Below, one piece after another: positions 45,850 to 56,412 of a DNA stretch of 64,000 bases. Source of the DNA: Calcarisporiella thermophila CBS 279.70 (lineage: Eukaryota; Calcarisporiellomycota); NCBI RefSeq assembly GCF_041956535.1, contig NW_027192202.1, forward strand, positions 459,474 through 523,473, read 5' to 3'. Numbering within the stretch: the stretch's first letter is position 1; every line of letters begins with the position of its first letter. The notes under the pieces were generated by a model. It was not told where the DNA came from. It searched no databases and saw only the letters and a list, made by a program, of their open reading frames with translations. Both the position numbers and the translations under genes were made by a program.

Positions 45850-46591
45850 ATGACAACTCCATTAGAAGAGTACAAAATTAAGAATGCACCGCCGAATCTC
45901 TACTACATCCCGGACATAATCACGCCACAAGAAGAGGAATATATCCTCTCCAAAGTAAGTCCTGGTTTAATTACAAAGCATGGTTGGTGGTCCTTAACAA
46001 GCTTTCAAGCAGGTCTACACCGCCCCTAGGCCAAAATGGGTTGTGCTCAAAAATCGTCGACTCCAAAACTGGGGAGGTGTCCCCAGCGATAAAGGAATGT
46101 TCCAACAGCCGCTCCCCACATGGCTAACCTCCATTCCCTTTGCGAAATTCCGTCAGCTCGGAATATTCCTCGATCCTCCCCCTACAAACACTCCATTTGA
46201 TCCAAACCATGTATTGGTGAACGAATATCTTGCGGGACAAGGAATCATGCCTCATGAGGATGGCCCGATCTATTTTCCAACTGTCGCCACCATTTCCTTG
46301 GGATCGCATACCGTGCTCAACTTTTATCGTAGAGGAGAGACCACTCCCATTTTCTGTCTGTATCAGGAGCCGCGCTCTCTACTTGTGCTGAAGGAGGATA
46401 TGTATAAGGAGTATTTGCATGGGATCGAGGAGCTGATGGTGGACAATCTTTCAACTCCCCCCGCCACTATCCTAAATCCTGAGCGATTGCCACCTGGCGT
46501 GGATGAACGGAGAGAACTAAGACGCACCAGCCGAGTTTCGCTCACCTATCGTAAAGTGACCCGAGTGGCCAAGACTAAACTATTCCGATAG
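45850..46591 (+). CDS. ALKBH6: AlkB homologue 6 (2-oxoglutarate/Fe dioxygenase)
   Basis: Exons 45850-45954 and 46013-46591 encode about 227 residues, the normal ALKBH6 length. AlkB proteins oxidatively remove methyl groups from nucleic acids; the ALKBH6 substrate is not settled. Motifs: YYIPDIITPQEEEYIL at the start, LQNWGGVPSDKGM, NEYLAGQGIMPHEDGPIYFP with the HxD iron ligands, a second His in YLHGIEE, and the C-terminal RVSLTYRKV arginines that bind 2-oxoglutarate. All expected cofactor residues are present, so the enzyme should be active. Confidence 0.95.
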
Positions 46592-46869
46592 GTTCCATAG
46601 GCTAGACTCGTTTTATTTTATATTTTCTCTATTGGTTGTTCCCCCTTACTTTTTGCTTTTCCAATGTAAGATTTGTCACGGAGAAAGAGTTCATTAAGAT
46701 AACAGGAGACAGTGAAAAAAAAAGCAGATTTTTACAGATTATACAGTAAAAAGTAAAGAAAGCAAATACAAGTGCGCTCTACCTGATATATGTATATATA
46801 CAAGCCAAACAAGTTTGTGCGGGGGATATGTCCCAATATTACGATGCTTACACTTACATCCTTAGGATT

Positions 46870-47433
46870 TTAAGGCTTCGGCTTGTCTGTTTCTGAGTTG
46901 AGTGATATATGAGAAGTGGGAAACCATGGTCTCTAATGTAATCTGGGAGGCCTACCTTTATCGCCCGAGAGCGAAGTGATGGCGTTCTTAATCTCCTCCT
47001 TCATTTTTTTGTCAAAATTCTCAGAATCGAGTAGAGAAGTGGTCAGCCTGAGCGCAGAGTCATAAATATGGCTCCTTTCGAAGTAATAAAATAAATATCG
47101 AAGTTGAACATTTCCCTTAAAGCAATACAAGACAACCAACCGGTCGACATGCTTCAGCATGGTGATATGAAATTCAGCAGGATTCATGTCAAGCAGAGCG
47201 GGATCATTCTTGATGGCATCTTGAACAAGCTCTTTCAACTCTTGTATGATTTCCTCGCCTTTTTTCTTCACGGTTCCCAAAAAAAAATAATGATTCAAAA
47301 TGGATGAGTTAGGATTGGAGAATGATGGAATTCTTACATGATGCTTGAACTCCTCAAGTAGCAGCGTCCGAAACTCGTCAAACTTTCCCTCCCGTTTGAG
47401 CTGGAGAATTAGCTGGTCCTCGGTCAATACCAT
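46870..47433 (-). CDS. Shg1/BOD1-like protein (COMPASS subunit family)
   Basis: Proposed exons start at 47433 (ends 47338), resume at 47265, continue after a 69-nt intron near 47150-47080, and finish with a short exon reading ETDKPKP. The product is about 115 residues. The sequence LILQLKREGKFDEFRTLLLEEFKHH then VQDAIKNDPALLDMNPAEF and HVDR matches the general pattern of the Shg1/BOD1 family (COMPASS histone-methyltransferase subunit or mitotic regulator). The third intron is 3n in length and stop-free (GTTGGT donor, AAAGGAG acceptor), so unspliced translation would insert 23 residues. The family call is from pattern memory and moderate. Confidence 0.55.
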
Positions 47434-47596
47434 GATTTTTATTTTAGGACCAGAGACAAGGCCCAATCTGCCGTGACTGCCAAGGAAAAGAAAAAAGGAA
47501 TGGGTGACGTGCTAAATGGGAGCGTATAAGGCAAAACGCGAAGAAGAGGTCATCATTTCTTCTCTCTTCCCTAAAACTCTACAGTTTGATAGTGGA
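47434..47596. promoter_or_regulatory. Short divergent promoter, Shg1-like / Gvp36
   Basis: About 160 bp between outward-facing starts, with a TGACGTG box at 47505-47511. An upstream in-frame ATG at 47516 could extend Gvp36 by 27 residues. Confidence 0.45.
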
Positions 47597-48849
47597 ATGT
47601 CAACCCCATCGGATCATTCAATTCCCAATATAGATACAGCATCTGCACCGCACCACGACTCCAACGATCCCCTCACCTCGCCTACGCAACTCTTCCACAG
47701 CACAATGGACCAGCTCGCCAATTTTGGGCAGAAACTCAACCCACTTGCCCAAAGACTCAATCGTGGATTCGGTCAATTCCGTCAGGTAGATAAGAGATTG
47801 GATTGATATGCTGGTTGGATTTAAGCCTCATTTATTTTATGTTCCACTTTTCCGTGCGCGTAATAGTATGCTCAAGAAAAGATGGGCACCATCGAGGACG
47901 TGACCGAGCTGCCTCAGGACTACAAGGAGCTTGAAAAGGTATGTTCTTCCATTTCTGGATGAAAAAGCTGCCACATCTCATTCCCTCGCTCGCTTTTCTC
48001 AATTCAAGCGTGTCGATGCCCTTCGCAACATCCATCAAGGTCTTCTTCGCGTCACCCGCACCTACACCACCCGAAGCTACGACTACCCGGCTCAGCTTCA
48101 AGAATCCCTCGTTGAGATGTCTCGCACGGTCGGCGATCATCTCCAGCTACTGACACTCTCTCCTGCTGAGCGCGCTGAATTCGAAGGCGCCCAGGCCCAC
48201 AAAGCCCAACTGGAGAAGCAAGCCCCGAAGACATTAGCTCATGCATTATCTAGGGCATGTACGCAAGGCGCCGAGCAAGTTGGAGCGGAGGAGCCACTAG
48301 GAGCGGCCCTCTTCAAATGTGCTGCAATTCAAGAGAAAGTTGGCGATGCGCGGTTGAGAATGGACGACGAGGTAAAAGCGATTTTACCCATTGAGCCCAG
48401 CATGAGGGCTCTAGCCGAGTTCGAATAATGATTCACGTCTTCGTTTATTTGACATGTAGATCACAGCCAAGTTTGTTCAGCCTTTCAACACTACGCTTAA
48501 CACGCTGCTTGCCCGCGCAATGAAGGCTCGCCGCAACGTTCAGAGCCAGCGGCTGAATCTTGATGCGATTCGTGCGAAGCATCGCTCTGTCCGCCCAGAG
48601 AGAGCTGAGGCCGCACAGGTCGAAATCGAACAGGCAGAGGATCAATTTGTGGCCGCTGTCGAAGAGGCAACCACACTCATGAAGGCGGCGCTTGACTCGC
48701 CCGAGCCGCTGCGCAATCTCAGCGATTTCGTCGCCGCCCAGTTGGCCTACTTCAAGGAGGCCACCGAGTTGCTCACGAACTTGGCTCCAGAGCTGGACGA
48801 GATTCAGGTCACGCAAGAGGCCATCTATCGGAACAGCCGGAATGAATAG
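47597..48849 (+). CDS. GVP36: BAR-domain protein, Gvp36 family
   Basis: Exons 47597-47785, 47867-47938, 48009-48371 and 48460-48849 encode 337 residues, about 36-37 kDa, matching Golgi vesicle protein 36. After a polar N-terminus the chain is entirely helical: FGQKLNPLAQRLNRGFGQFRQYAQEK, TELPQDYKELEKRVDALR, then long amphipathic helices to NRNE. These make a banana-shaped BAR dimer that binds curved membranes in endocytosis and Golgi traffic. The length and the N-terminal helix pattern fit Gvp36 better than amphiphysin-type BAR proteins. No SH3 domain is present. Confidence 0.88.
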
Positions 48850-49396
48850 TGCACATAGACAAAAATCGGACGAGCGTGCGATGGGGTGCGGATGTAAGGT
48901 TTATTAGTTTTTTTTTTTTTAGCGTTAGGCTTCTTATCGTTATTCGCCTTTTGAATGATTTTATTTTTTTGTTAGTGTATTCCTTTTTAATAAAAAAAAA
49001 AAAAATAAGCCTTTTCCACCATTTTCCTCTGGGGGTGAGGTATCGAGTACTGAGTTTGCATTCTAGAAATTCATAAAATATTCTCTACTGCCATTTCGAA
49101 TCATAGAAAAAAAAAATCAAATTAACTCAATCACACGCTGGCATGACACGAGTAGAGAACAAAGGCCATATATCCGCGCCGCCAACCTCACACCATGAAA
49201 CGATGATAAATAAGTACAAACACAAAAAGATGGGCTATACTCAAGAAAAGAACACTTTATGCACCTATATATATATTTAAGTATAAATAGAAGGAGGCGG
49301 GGGAGGGGGAAGGGGGGTGGGAGCAAATCATAACTTTGGTGTTTTCAATGAATACCAAAATGAAAATGCGCTGCACCGCTATTCGCCTAACTCCAG
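48850..49396. other. Convergent 3' spacer
   Basis: Spacer between Gvp36 (+) and Pma1 (-), with T-runs, an A-run (about 48991-49006) and a TATATATATTT tract near 49270. No gene is supported. Confidence 0.5.
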
Positions 49397-52300
49397 TCAA
49401 TTATCCGGCTCCGTTTTACCAGACGCACTCGCTGTCGCTACCGTATCACGGAACGCGCACAGCGCGGTAGCCACGGGGATCACCTTGCGCACCCGGCGGA
49501 TGAGATCATTCATTTTCTCCTGCTTCTGGGCATCGAGTCTCCTCTGTGCTAGCTTATTGCGGCGGCTCTTGGTGGGCCAAAGTAAAACGGTGCGCTCAAA
49601 GGACCACCAGCTATACACATAATCCAATATAGAACTTATCATGAGAAATGGCGAAGAAGCAGCATCGCAGAAGAAATGAATCGTACCGGAATAGCTGCAC
49701 CTTGACAAAGTCAAGCACGAACATGTAGGCCAGCGAAACTCCCATCACGGCCAGACCCCACCACCAGCCTATCGGAGCAATACCTTCTTTCTCACCAAAT
49801 ATACCATAGATGGACATGAACCTGTGGAAAGGAAAAGGAAAAGGATCAGGGGTTAAGCCAAAATGAAGACAAAGGGCCAGTGGAAAAGGACAAGTGTCCG
49901 GGAAAACTCACATCGCAAACACCTGGGTGGCCAAGATGACAATGGTGAACACCACGGAGGGAAGGTTCTGCCAGATGTATCCCGGGATGCGAGTGGAAAA
50001 GATGACAAAGTGCGGGCAGGAGGAGATATGCAAGTACATGATGGTGTGAAGCTCGTTGTCGGTCACGTGAAATGCATCCCTCGCGACGTAGAAGTGGGCG
50101 AACGACATGGCCGACAAGAGGAGTGCCAAGACCACGCTCATAAACATCAGTTGGCCGAGACGCCACTTGTCGGGGCGTGCCGAGATCTGGGTGTTGTCCC
50201 ACGCGATCACAATCGTGGCCGCATCATTGAGCACGCAGATGAGAATTAGGAGGAGAGGGGGCATCTCCCATTGCTCGATCAGCGTGATCAGAAAGAAGAA
50301 GATGAGGAAGTGGATGGTGGACGTGATACGGTAGAGGGCGTAGGATCGCATGCGTTGGAAGATGGCGCGCGAGGTCTTGATTCCGTCGACGATGGTCGAA
50401 AGCCCCGGCGCAAGCAGAACGATGTCGGCGGCTGAGCGAGCGGCATCCGTGCAGCCATGCACCGCGATGCCGACGTTGGCTTTCTTGAGCGCTGGCGCAT
50501 CGTTCACTCCGTCTCCCGTCATGCTCACCAACAGTCCCTTCTTTTGAAGCAGCTCCACCACACGGTACTTGTGCTCGGGAATCACCTGGGCAAAGCCATC
50601 GGCGCGCACGCAATGCTCTGTCACCTCCTCCTCCGACTTGTTTGGGTCTACGAGGTGGTTCGCATCGAGAATAACCCGCTGCATTCCAAGGCGATGCGCG
50701 ACCTCCTTGGCAATGATCAGCTGATCCCCGGTGATCATCTTCACGTTCACTCCCATTTTCTGGCACTCGACGATCGTGGCCGCCGAGTCGGGCCGGGGCG
50801 GGTCCAGCAGCGAGATCATCCCGACCAGCTCGTATTGCTCGATGTCGCCCGGGATCGTGCGTGCCACTCCAAGAGCACGCAACCCACGACGAGCGAGGGC
50901 ATTCACCGCGCGCACCGCGTCATCGTTTCCACCGACCAGCTTGATGATCACCTGAGGGGCGCCCTTGGCAACCTTGAAGACCTCCTTGGTCTCCAAATTC
51001 GCAACCGTCGCGTTCGTCATCTTGGTGACCGGGTTGAATGGCAAGAAGGAGGTGACCTTGTAGCCGGGAACTTGGTGCGGGTTGGGCCGATTCCGAAGTA
51101 TCTCGAGTTGCTCCTCGGCCGCCCTGCGCACCGCGCTCTCGATTGGATCGTTGGCCCCGGGCTCCGCAGCAAGGTAGGAGTAGAGGAGAATGTCGTCGGC
51201 CGAGAAGCCAGCGCACAAGTAGGGCTCATCGAATGTGAGCTCGTTGAGGGTCAGAGTGCCGGTCTTGTCCGAGCACAGCACCGACACCGATGCCATCTCC
51301 TCTACGGCGGTCAAACGCTTCACAATGACCTTTTTGCGCGCAAGCTGCTTCGAGCCGAACGCCATGGTGACGGACATGACGGTAGGCAGCCCGACGGGGA
51401 TGGCGGCGATGGTGAGGATGAGAATCTTCTTAATCGAGTTGAGGGGGTCGCTTGCATGCGAGATCCCGAGCAGATACCCGAGCAGCACCACCACCATGAT
51501 CACGGTGATCAGAATGAGGAAGTTCCCGATCTTGTTGACGATCTTCTGGAAGTGGCCTTCTTCCGTCGTGATCGCCATGAGGTTGGCCGCACGCCCGATG
51601 AAGGTCTGGCTCCCCGTCTTGGTCACCACGGCCATTTGCTGGCCCTGCTTGATGACGGACGACGAGTACACGGTGCCGCCCTTGTTCTTGGAAACGGGGA
51701 GCGATTCGCCGGTGAGGGCAGACTGGTCCACCTGCAGGTCTCCCTCGGTGGGCTCATGATTCACGCCAATGCCCAAGAGACGCGCGTCCGACGGCACGAT
51801 ATCGCCCAGTCGGAGCACAATGATGTCCCCGGGCACAAGCTCCGCAGCGTCCAGCTCAATCAGCTTCCCATCACGCCACACTTTGGATTTGAGCGCAAGG
51901 CTTTGCTTCAATGCGTCGAGAGCGCTCTCTGCCTTTGTTTCCTCGACGAACCCGATGGTCGCGTTGACAAACAGCAGGCCAAGAATAATCCCGAAATCGA
52001 TCCAGTCGCGCGCGACGGCAGCAAGGATACAGGCCACCTCGATCAAATACGCGATGGCGCCGGTGAAAAACCCAAGGAACTTAAGGAATGGGTTGGTTTT
52101 CTTCTCCGCGAGTTCATTGCGGCCAAATTTAGCGAGGCGCTCGGCTGCCTCCTCGGAGGTAAGACCCTTCGTAGGATCTGTGTGGAGCAGCTCCTCGAGT
52201 TCAGGCGAGATTTCATCCTCATGTTCATGGTGCTCGACATGTTCGAACTCTACTCCGCCCTCTTTCTTCTCGCTCTCTTGCGGCTCCTTTTCATCCTGCT

Positions 52301-52421
52301 TGCTATCCACTTTCGAGCGGGTGTCGGAGGAATTCGGGCTTGTGGGAGTCACCTCGACCGTGTCGGTGGAGGATTCCTCAATTATACTGTCATGAGTGTG
52401 CTTTTCGTTACTAGCGGGCAT
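49397..52421 (-). CDS. PMA1: Plasma-membrane H+-ATPase (P3A type)
   Basis: Pumps protons out of the cell, setting membrane potential and nutrient uptake. Exons 52421-49912, 49821-49687 and 49610-49397 give about 952 residues. The acidic/His-rich cytosolic N-terminus precedes membrane helices (FFTGAIAYLIEVACILAAV). Motifs present: QSALTGESLPV (actuator), CSDKTGTLTLNELT (phosphorylated Asp), KGAPQVI, and MTGDGVNDAPALKKA (hinge). Helix 5-6 has ALYRITSTIHFLIFFF and VLNDAATIVIAWDN, with the proton-path Asp. The C-terminus (RRVRKVIPVATALCAFRDT) is in the position of the autoinhibitory tail and is longer than in budding yeast. An in-frame Met at 52478 would add 19 residues; the 52421 start is preferred because the family is acidic there. 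Confidence 0.97.
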
Positions 52422-53220
52422 TTCCAGGGGATATATTCCGTTGAGAGGAGGGGATTGATACCAAAAAGAATGGCGCAAGTGTCAATGCCTGCTCGAAGAA
52501 TGAAGAAGAGATCTAGGGCACGGAAAGGTGTCTAAGGCAGGAATTAAATGAGAAAACCAGAAAACCAGAAAAACGAAGTCAGATTCCCTGAAGTAAGAAG
52601 GATGAATTTAGTTTGTTGAAAGGAGATTTCATAAACGTTTTTCAGGACACTACTACTTTTTTAGCGAGTAACTTTATCACAGAGGTACAAAAAAATTACT
52701 CAATATGGGGCTGTTCGCACAGGGGCATTTAATATTAAGCGGGGGGAGAGAAGGAGTTATATTCGAAATAGGAAAAAAAAATAAAAGGAGAAATAAAAGG
52801 AGAAATAGTAAGAAGAAAAAAAAGAAATGCGGGGTATATAGAAAGCCCTTTATATCCGTAGTAGTTGAGAGGAACAGAAATGAAGATAACCAACTACTCC
52901 ACACCAAGTGTGGCGTCGGCTGAACTTTTTTATTCATTAATCTCCTTATGCCAAAATTTTCATATATTGGGTTTGGCCAATAAGACAATATTAAGGTCTT
53001 GGCAGAATTTATGGTTGATCGATATACCACTAGGTTTAGGTGGAGTGCGCGATTTTTCATGGTGTTGTAATAAATTGTTTTTATTTTTTTTATGTTCCGT
53101 CAGCGTATTATCTGGCACTAAGCTGTTTTATTCCATCCGAATGCCAAGAGTAAACTAAAACAATGATATGTGTAGTGGGAAAAAAAATATAGACGGTTTG
53201 ACAATAATGTATGCTTAACA
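52422..53220. other. Spacer, Pma1 promoter and next 3' end
   Basis: About 0.8 kb, AT-rich, with A-runs and a GGAGAAATAAAAGGAGAAAT repeat near 52787-52806. No gene is supported. Confidence 0.45.
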
Positions 53221-54333
53221 CTATTTGAAACACGCATCCTGGTCGCATTTTACAGCCTTGTCCATGGTCCCTGACGTAATGATCCCACCCGCGTGCTGGT
53301 TCTTCTCCAGCTGCTGCTGCTCGGAAACAATCTTATTAAGCGTGAGCCTGTCCTCTTCCGCTATATTTGCAATGGTGGCACATGCGGTGAACAGTTCCGA
53401 GAGTGGGACGAGGTCGCCAAAGCTTTGCTCCCTGTATTCATACACTGCAAAAGGAAGGAAGACAGAAATCAGAATGATGTATAGCCTCCCTAGCCGGGCC
53501 AAGCTTGCTTAAATGAGTATTGTTTACCCGGGCCACCGCTGCCTTGCCTCAAAACGTATAATCCGCCGTAATGGAACCCGTCACCCTGCAAGTTTCCGTT
53601 CACGCCCTATTGTTATGGTGCAGGTTCACGCTTAACAGTAGTGTCACATGCGCAAAGAGCAAACCAGTATCTACCGATTTCACAAGCGAGCGATACATCG
53701 AGGTCCACATCCCCAGCTTGAGGAAGTTGCTCATACTGGCGACGCGCGGCTTCCCTCCCCCGAGGGCCGCGTAGAATCCCTTGTCCTTGTCCCAGTACAG
53801 CTCCCCGTTCCAATATTCATTGAATTCGTGAGCACCAAGCTGCTCGTGTACTACGGCAAGCACGCGGAAGCCCTAAAAGAGAAGGTTTTTCAATGGCGTC
53901 AGAAATCGGAAGGTACTCCGGCCAAATGGGGAGAAGGGGAGGGGGACGGGAACTGACCATCCGCTGCTCAAGAAAGTCACGGTGTTGACGTAGCAAAATA
54001 GCCTATGACAATAAAAGATATATGAATCCATAGCCTCCATTGGGTGGGTTTGAAGGAGCAGCTAGGGCCAACCTGCTCGCGACAAAAGAGACAGCCAGGG
54101 CGACGGACTGAAGAAGGCAGATAATGGAGAAGGGTGGAGGGTTAATTGCATTCCATGGCATTTTGTGTAATGAAGGAAATTCCATGTCGGGCTTATTTCT
54201 ACACACCCACTAGCACCACGGTTGGCTTGTCTTGCCAGAGATTCGTGGCGTTGAAGCTTTCGTCTTTATCCAGGTCATGAAGGGTAATGGATTCGAGAAG
54301 TGAGTATGGGGTGAGTTCTTTGGAAACGGTCAT
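53221..54333 (-). CDS. PRXL2/FAM213-type thioredoxin-fold protein
   Basis: Several exons from Met 54333 (MTVSKELTPYSLLESITLHDLD) encode a peroxiredoxin-like AhpC/TSA_2 protein. The first intron, with the donor placed so that VVLVVRRPGCLFCREQ is continuous, gives the family's conserved RRPGC-x2-C redox pair (residues about 48-56). Later exons read FRVLAVVHEQLGAHEFNEYWNGELYWD, GFYAALGG, LKLGMWTSMYRSLVKS, NLQGDGFHYGGLYVLRQG and YREQSFGDLVPLSELFTAC. PRXL2 proteins are linked to redox control, and prostamide/prostaglandin F synthase is a relative; the substrate is unknown. The C-terminus continues for about 60 helical residues after the fold. It lies 280 bp from the carbonic-anhydrase gene. Middle exon borders are approximate. 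Confidence 0.82.
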
Positions 54334-54612
54334 TGTGAATGGTGAAGACGAGAGTTCGAATTAGGCTTCTTTTTATTCCATTGAGGCTCTGAGATACAAT
54401 TTTCATAAATCAAGCAGAGGGGGGATATAAACAAAGATTTCACATGGATCGAATAGAAGGAAATCGAACGACCGCTCTAAGGGGGCAACGACAAATAAGG
54501 GATGCCGTCACGAAAAAGAAATATTGGCTGACTGAACTGTAAAATTGGAACTCCTCGAGGGAAACGTCGGAATGGGCTCTTAATAAGCAGAAATTCGCAG
54601 TTGTTCCGCACG

Positions 54613-55669
54613 CTAGTTTGCGGTTGCCGCATGCGACGGCAGGCAGTTGAAAATCTTGTTGACCTGCTCGGGGCCGAAGATGGTCGATTCCAAGTCACGG
54701 ATCAATCCCGTCTCCACGTCGTAGCACCAGGCATGCAGATACACTCTCTGCCCGCGATGCCACGCGTCCTGGACAAAGCCAGTGTGGGCGACCTGCTCCA
54801 CGGAGCGCATGGTGTTAAGCTCGATCAGGCGACGTTCGCGGGAAGCAGGGTCAAGAGATTCGAGCTCACTCGCATGGGCTATATGGAAATGGCGGAATGA
54901 ACAAAATCAACATCACGTCGACTCAATGCACGCACGTACCTTTGTAGACATCCTTGATAGTGCGCAGCCAGTTATCAATCAGCCCGTACTGCTTGTTTTG
55001 TAGTGCAGCTATGCACCCTCCGCACTTATAGTGGCCTGCATGAGGCTCGTCAGCATGGAGCATATACTCGGTAGTGGATGAATTTCTACTCACCGCATAC
55101 GATGATGTGCTCCACCTTGAGAACTTCAACCGCATACTGAATGACCGACAATGCGCTCAAATCGGTTGAGGTCACCACGTTAGCAATATTACGATGAACA
55201 AATAGCTCGCCGGGACTGGTTTGAACAATTTGATCCGATGGTACCCGGGAATCGGAGCATCCTATCAAAGAAAATAAGATGCTGTGAGATTTGGCATGAT
55301 GACAAGTCCTGTCCCTCTTTTTTGCTTACCTATCCAGAGAATTTTTGGTTGCTGTCCTCGAGCCATCTCTTGGAAGAGCGTTGGGCGCTGCTTTTGGAGG
55401 GTGAAAGCCCAGTTCCGGTTGTTCTCCAAAAGGCCTTTAAGATCGCCATCGTTGGCCGCAATGGGGTTGGGGGAGTTGATGGGTGTATATATAGCCTCTG
55501 CTCACAGTAATATAACCTCTTGTAAGCGTGTGCCAAAGAATAGAGCGATGCATGCTTGGACTCTACCTTTGTTCTCTTCGGCCTGCCTCTGGGATTCTGT
55601 GTCTATATTGCGACTATTCTCAGCCTCGACAGCAAGAAGGGTGTTTGAGGAATTAGTAGGATCAGTCAT
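54613..55669 (-). CDS. Beta-class carbonic anhydrase
   Basis: Converts CO2 and water to bicarbonate and a proton, supplying bicarbonate for carboxylations. Spliced exons start at 55669 ([20 protein letters not shown]), then [72 protein letters not shown] and an [14 protein letters not shown] end. Zinc ligands are the Cys of CSDSR, and the His and Cys of HYKC; the Asp-Arg dyad of DSR is intact. This fits the beta class of E. coli Can-type enzymes and fungal Nce103 relatives. The N-terminal ~60 residues are disordered and lack a clear targeting peptide, so a cytosolic site is likely. Exon borders are approximate. Confidence 0.94.
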
Positions 55670-56412
55670 ATTGTTAGAAAGGCAGAGAAGGATGATCAAT
55701 AAAATAAGTTGATTGAGAGGGAAGGAGGGATTGTCGATGTTTATCACGTTGCGCTTTTATGGGCCGCTTTCACCTTTTTTATGGGGCAAATTATCAGATA
55801 GCGATGGGTACATGGGAAAAGCTCTGGCCCAATTCCGGATTATCGGAGAGTATACAATTTGTAGCGTCATATCCGTATCCATCCCAATTTCTCCCCATCT
55901 TTTGTGAAGCCTCCAAATTAAAAAGAATATTCTAGTAGTTCTATGGTTTCAACCCACATCTTTTGTACGTATTAATAATATGCACAAGTCACTTAACTAG
56001 GGAAGATCGTATGTGGGGGGGGGGGAATATCTTGAGGGAAAATGGCCAGGAGGATTTTCTTTCACCAAGTAGGCAAAATGAATCGGATCAAACGAGATCC
56101 GCCCGCTTTCAAATGCGGTTCTGCTCTGCCCTGAATGCCCGTCTTTTGGGCTATATTTCTTGCCGCCGAATAGGGAATAGACATTTTCCCATGGAAGGAC
56201 AGTTTAGTGGGTTACCAAACGCACAATATGTTAATAACATTAAGATTGGAGTTAGATTTTATATCTAGATATTTAAGCGGCATTATTTCTTTATTATACA
56301 TGTACACTAATGCAAGCTTAAACGGGCATGAAACTGGACAGGTCGAAGCTTCGCTGAGATAAATACATTCATCCACTTTCCAAGACTTTTTTCCCCCGAA
56401 ACCATATTGTCG
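55670..56412. other. Spacer, carbonic-anhydrase promoter and LIG4 3' end
   Basis: About 0.74 kb with no supported gene; contains a G-run near 56015-56025. A frame at 55963-56268 has no domain. Confidence 0.45.

Noticed and set aside
50457-52535. 692-codon plus-strand frame
   Set aside because: Antisense shadow of the Pma1 gene; its sequence has no known domain.
53221-55669. Proposed functional cluster of Pma1, the PRXL2-like protein and carbonic anhydrase for pH/redox control
   Set aside because: Adjacent same-strand genes are common in such genomes and no shared promoter element was seen; the idea rests on proximity alone.
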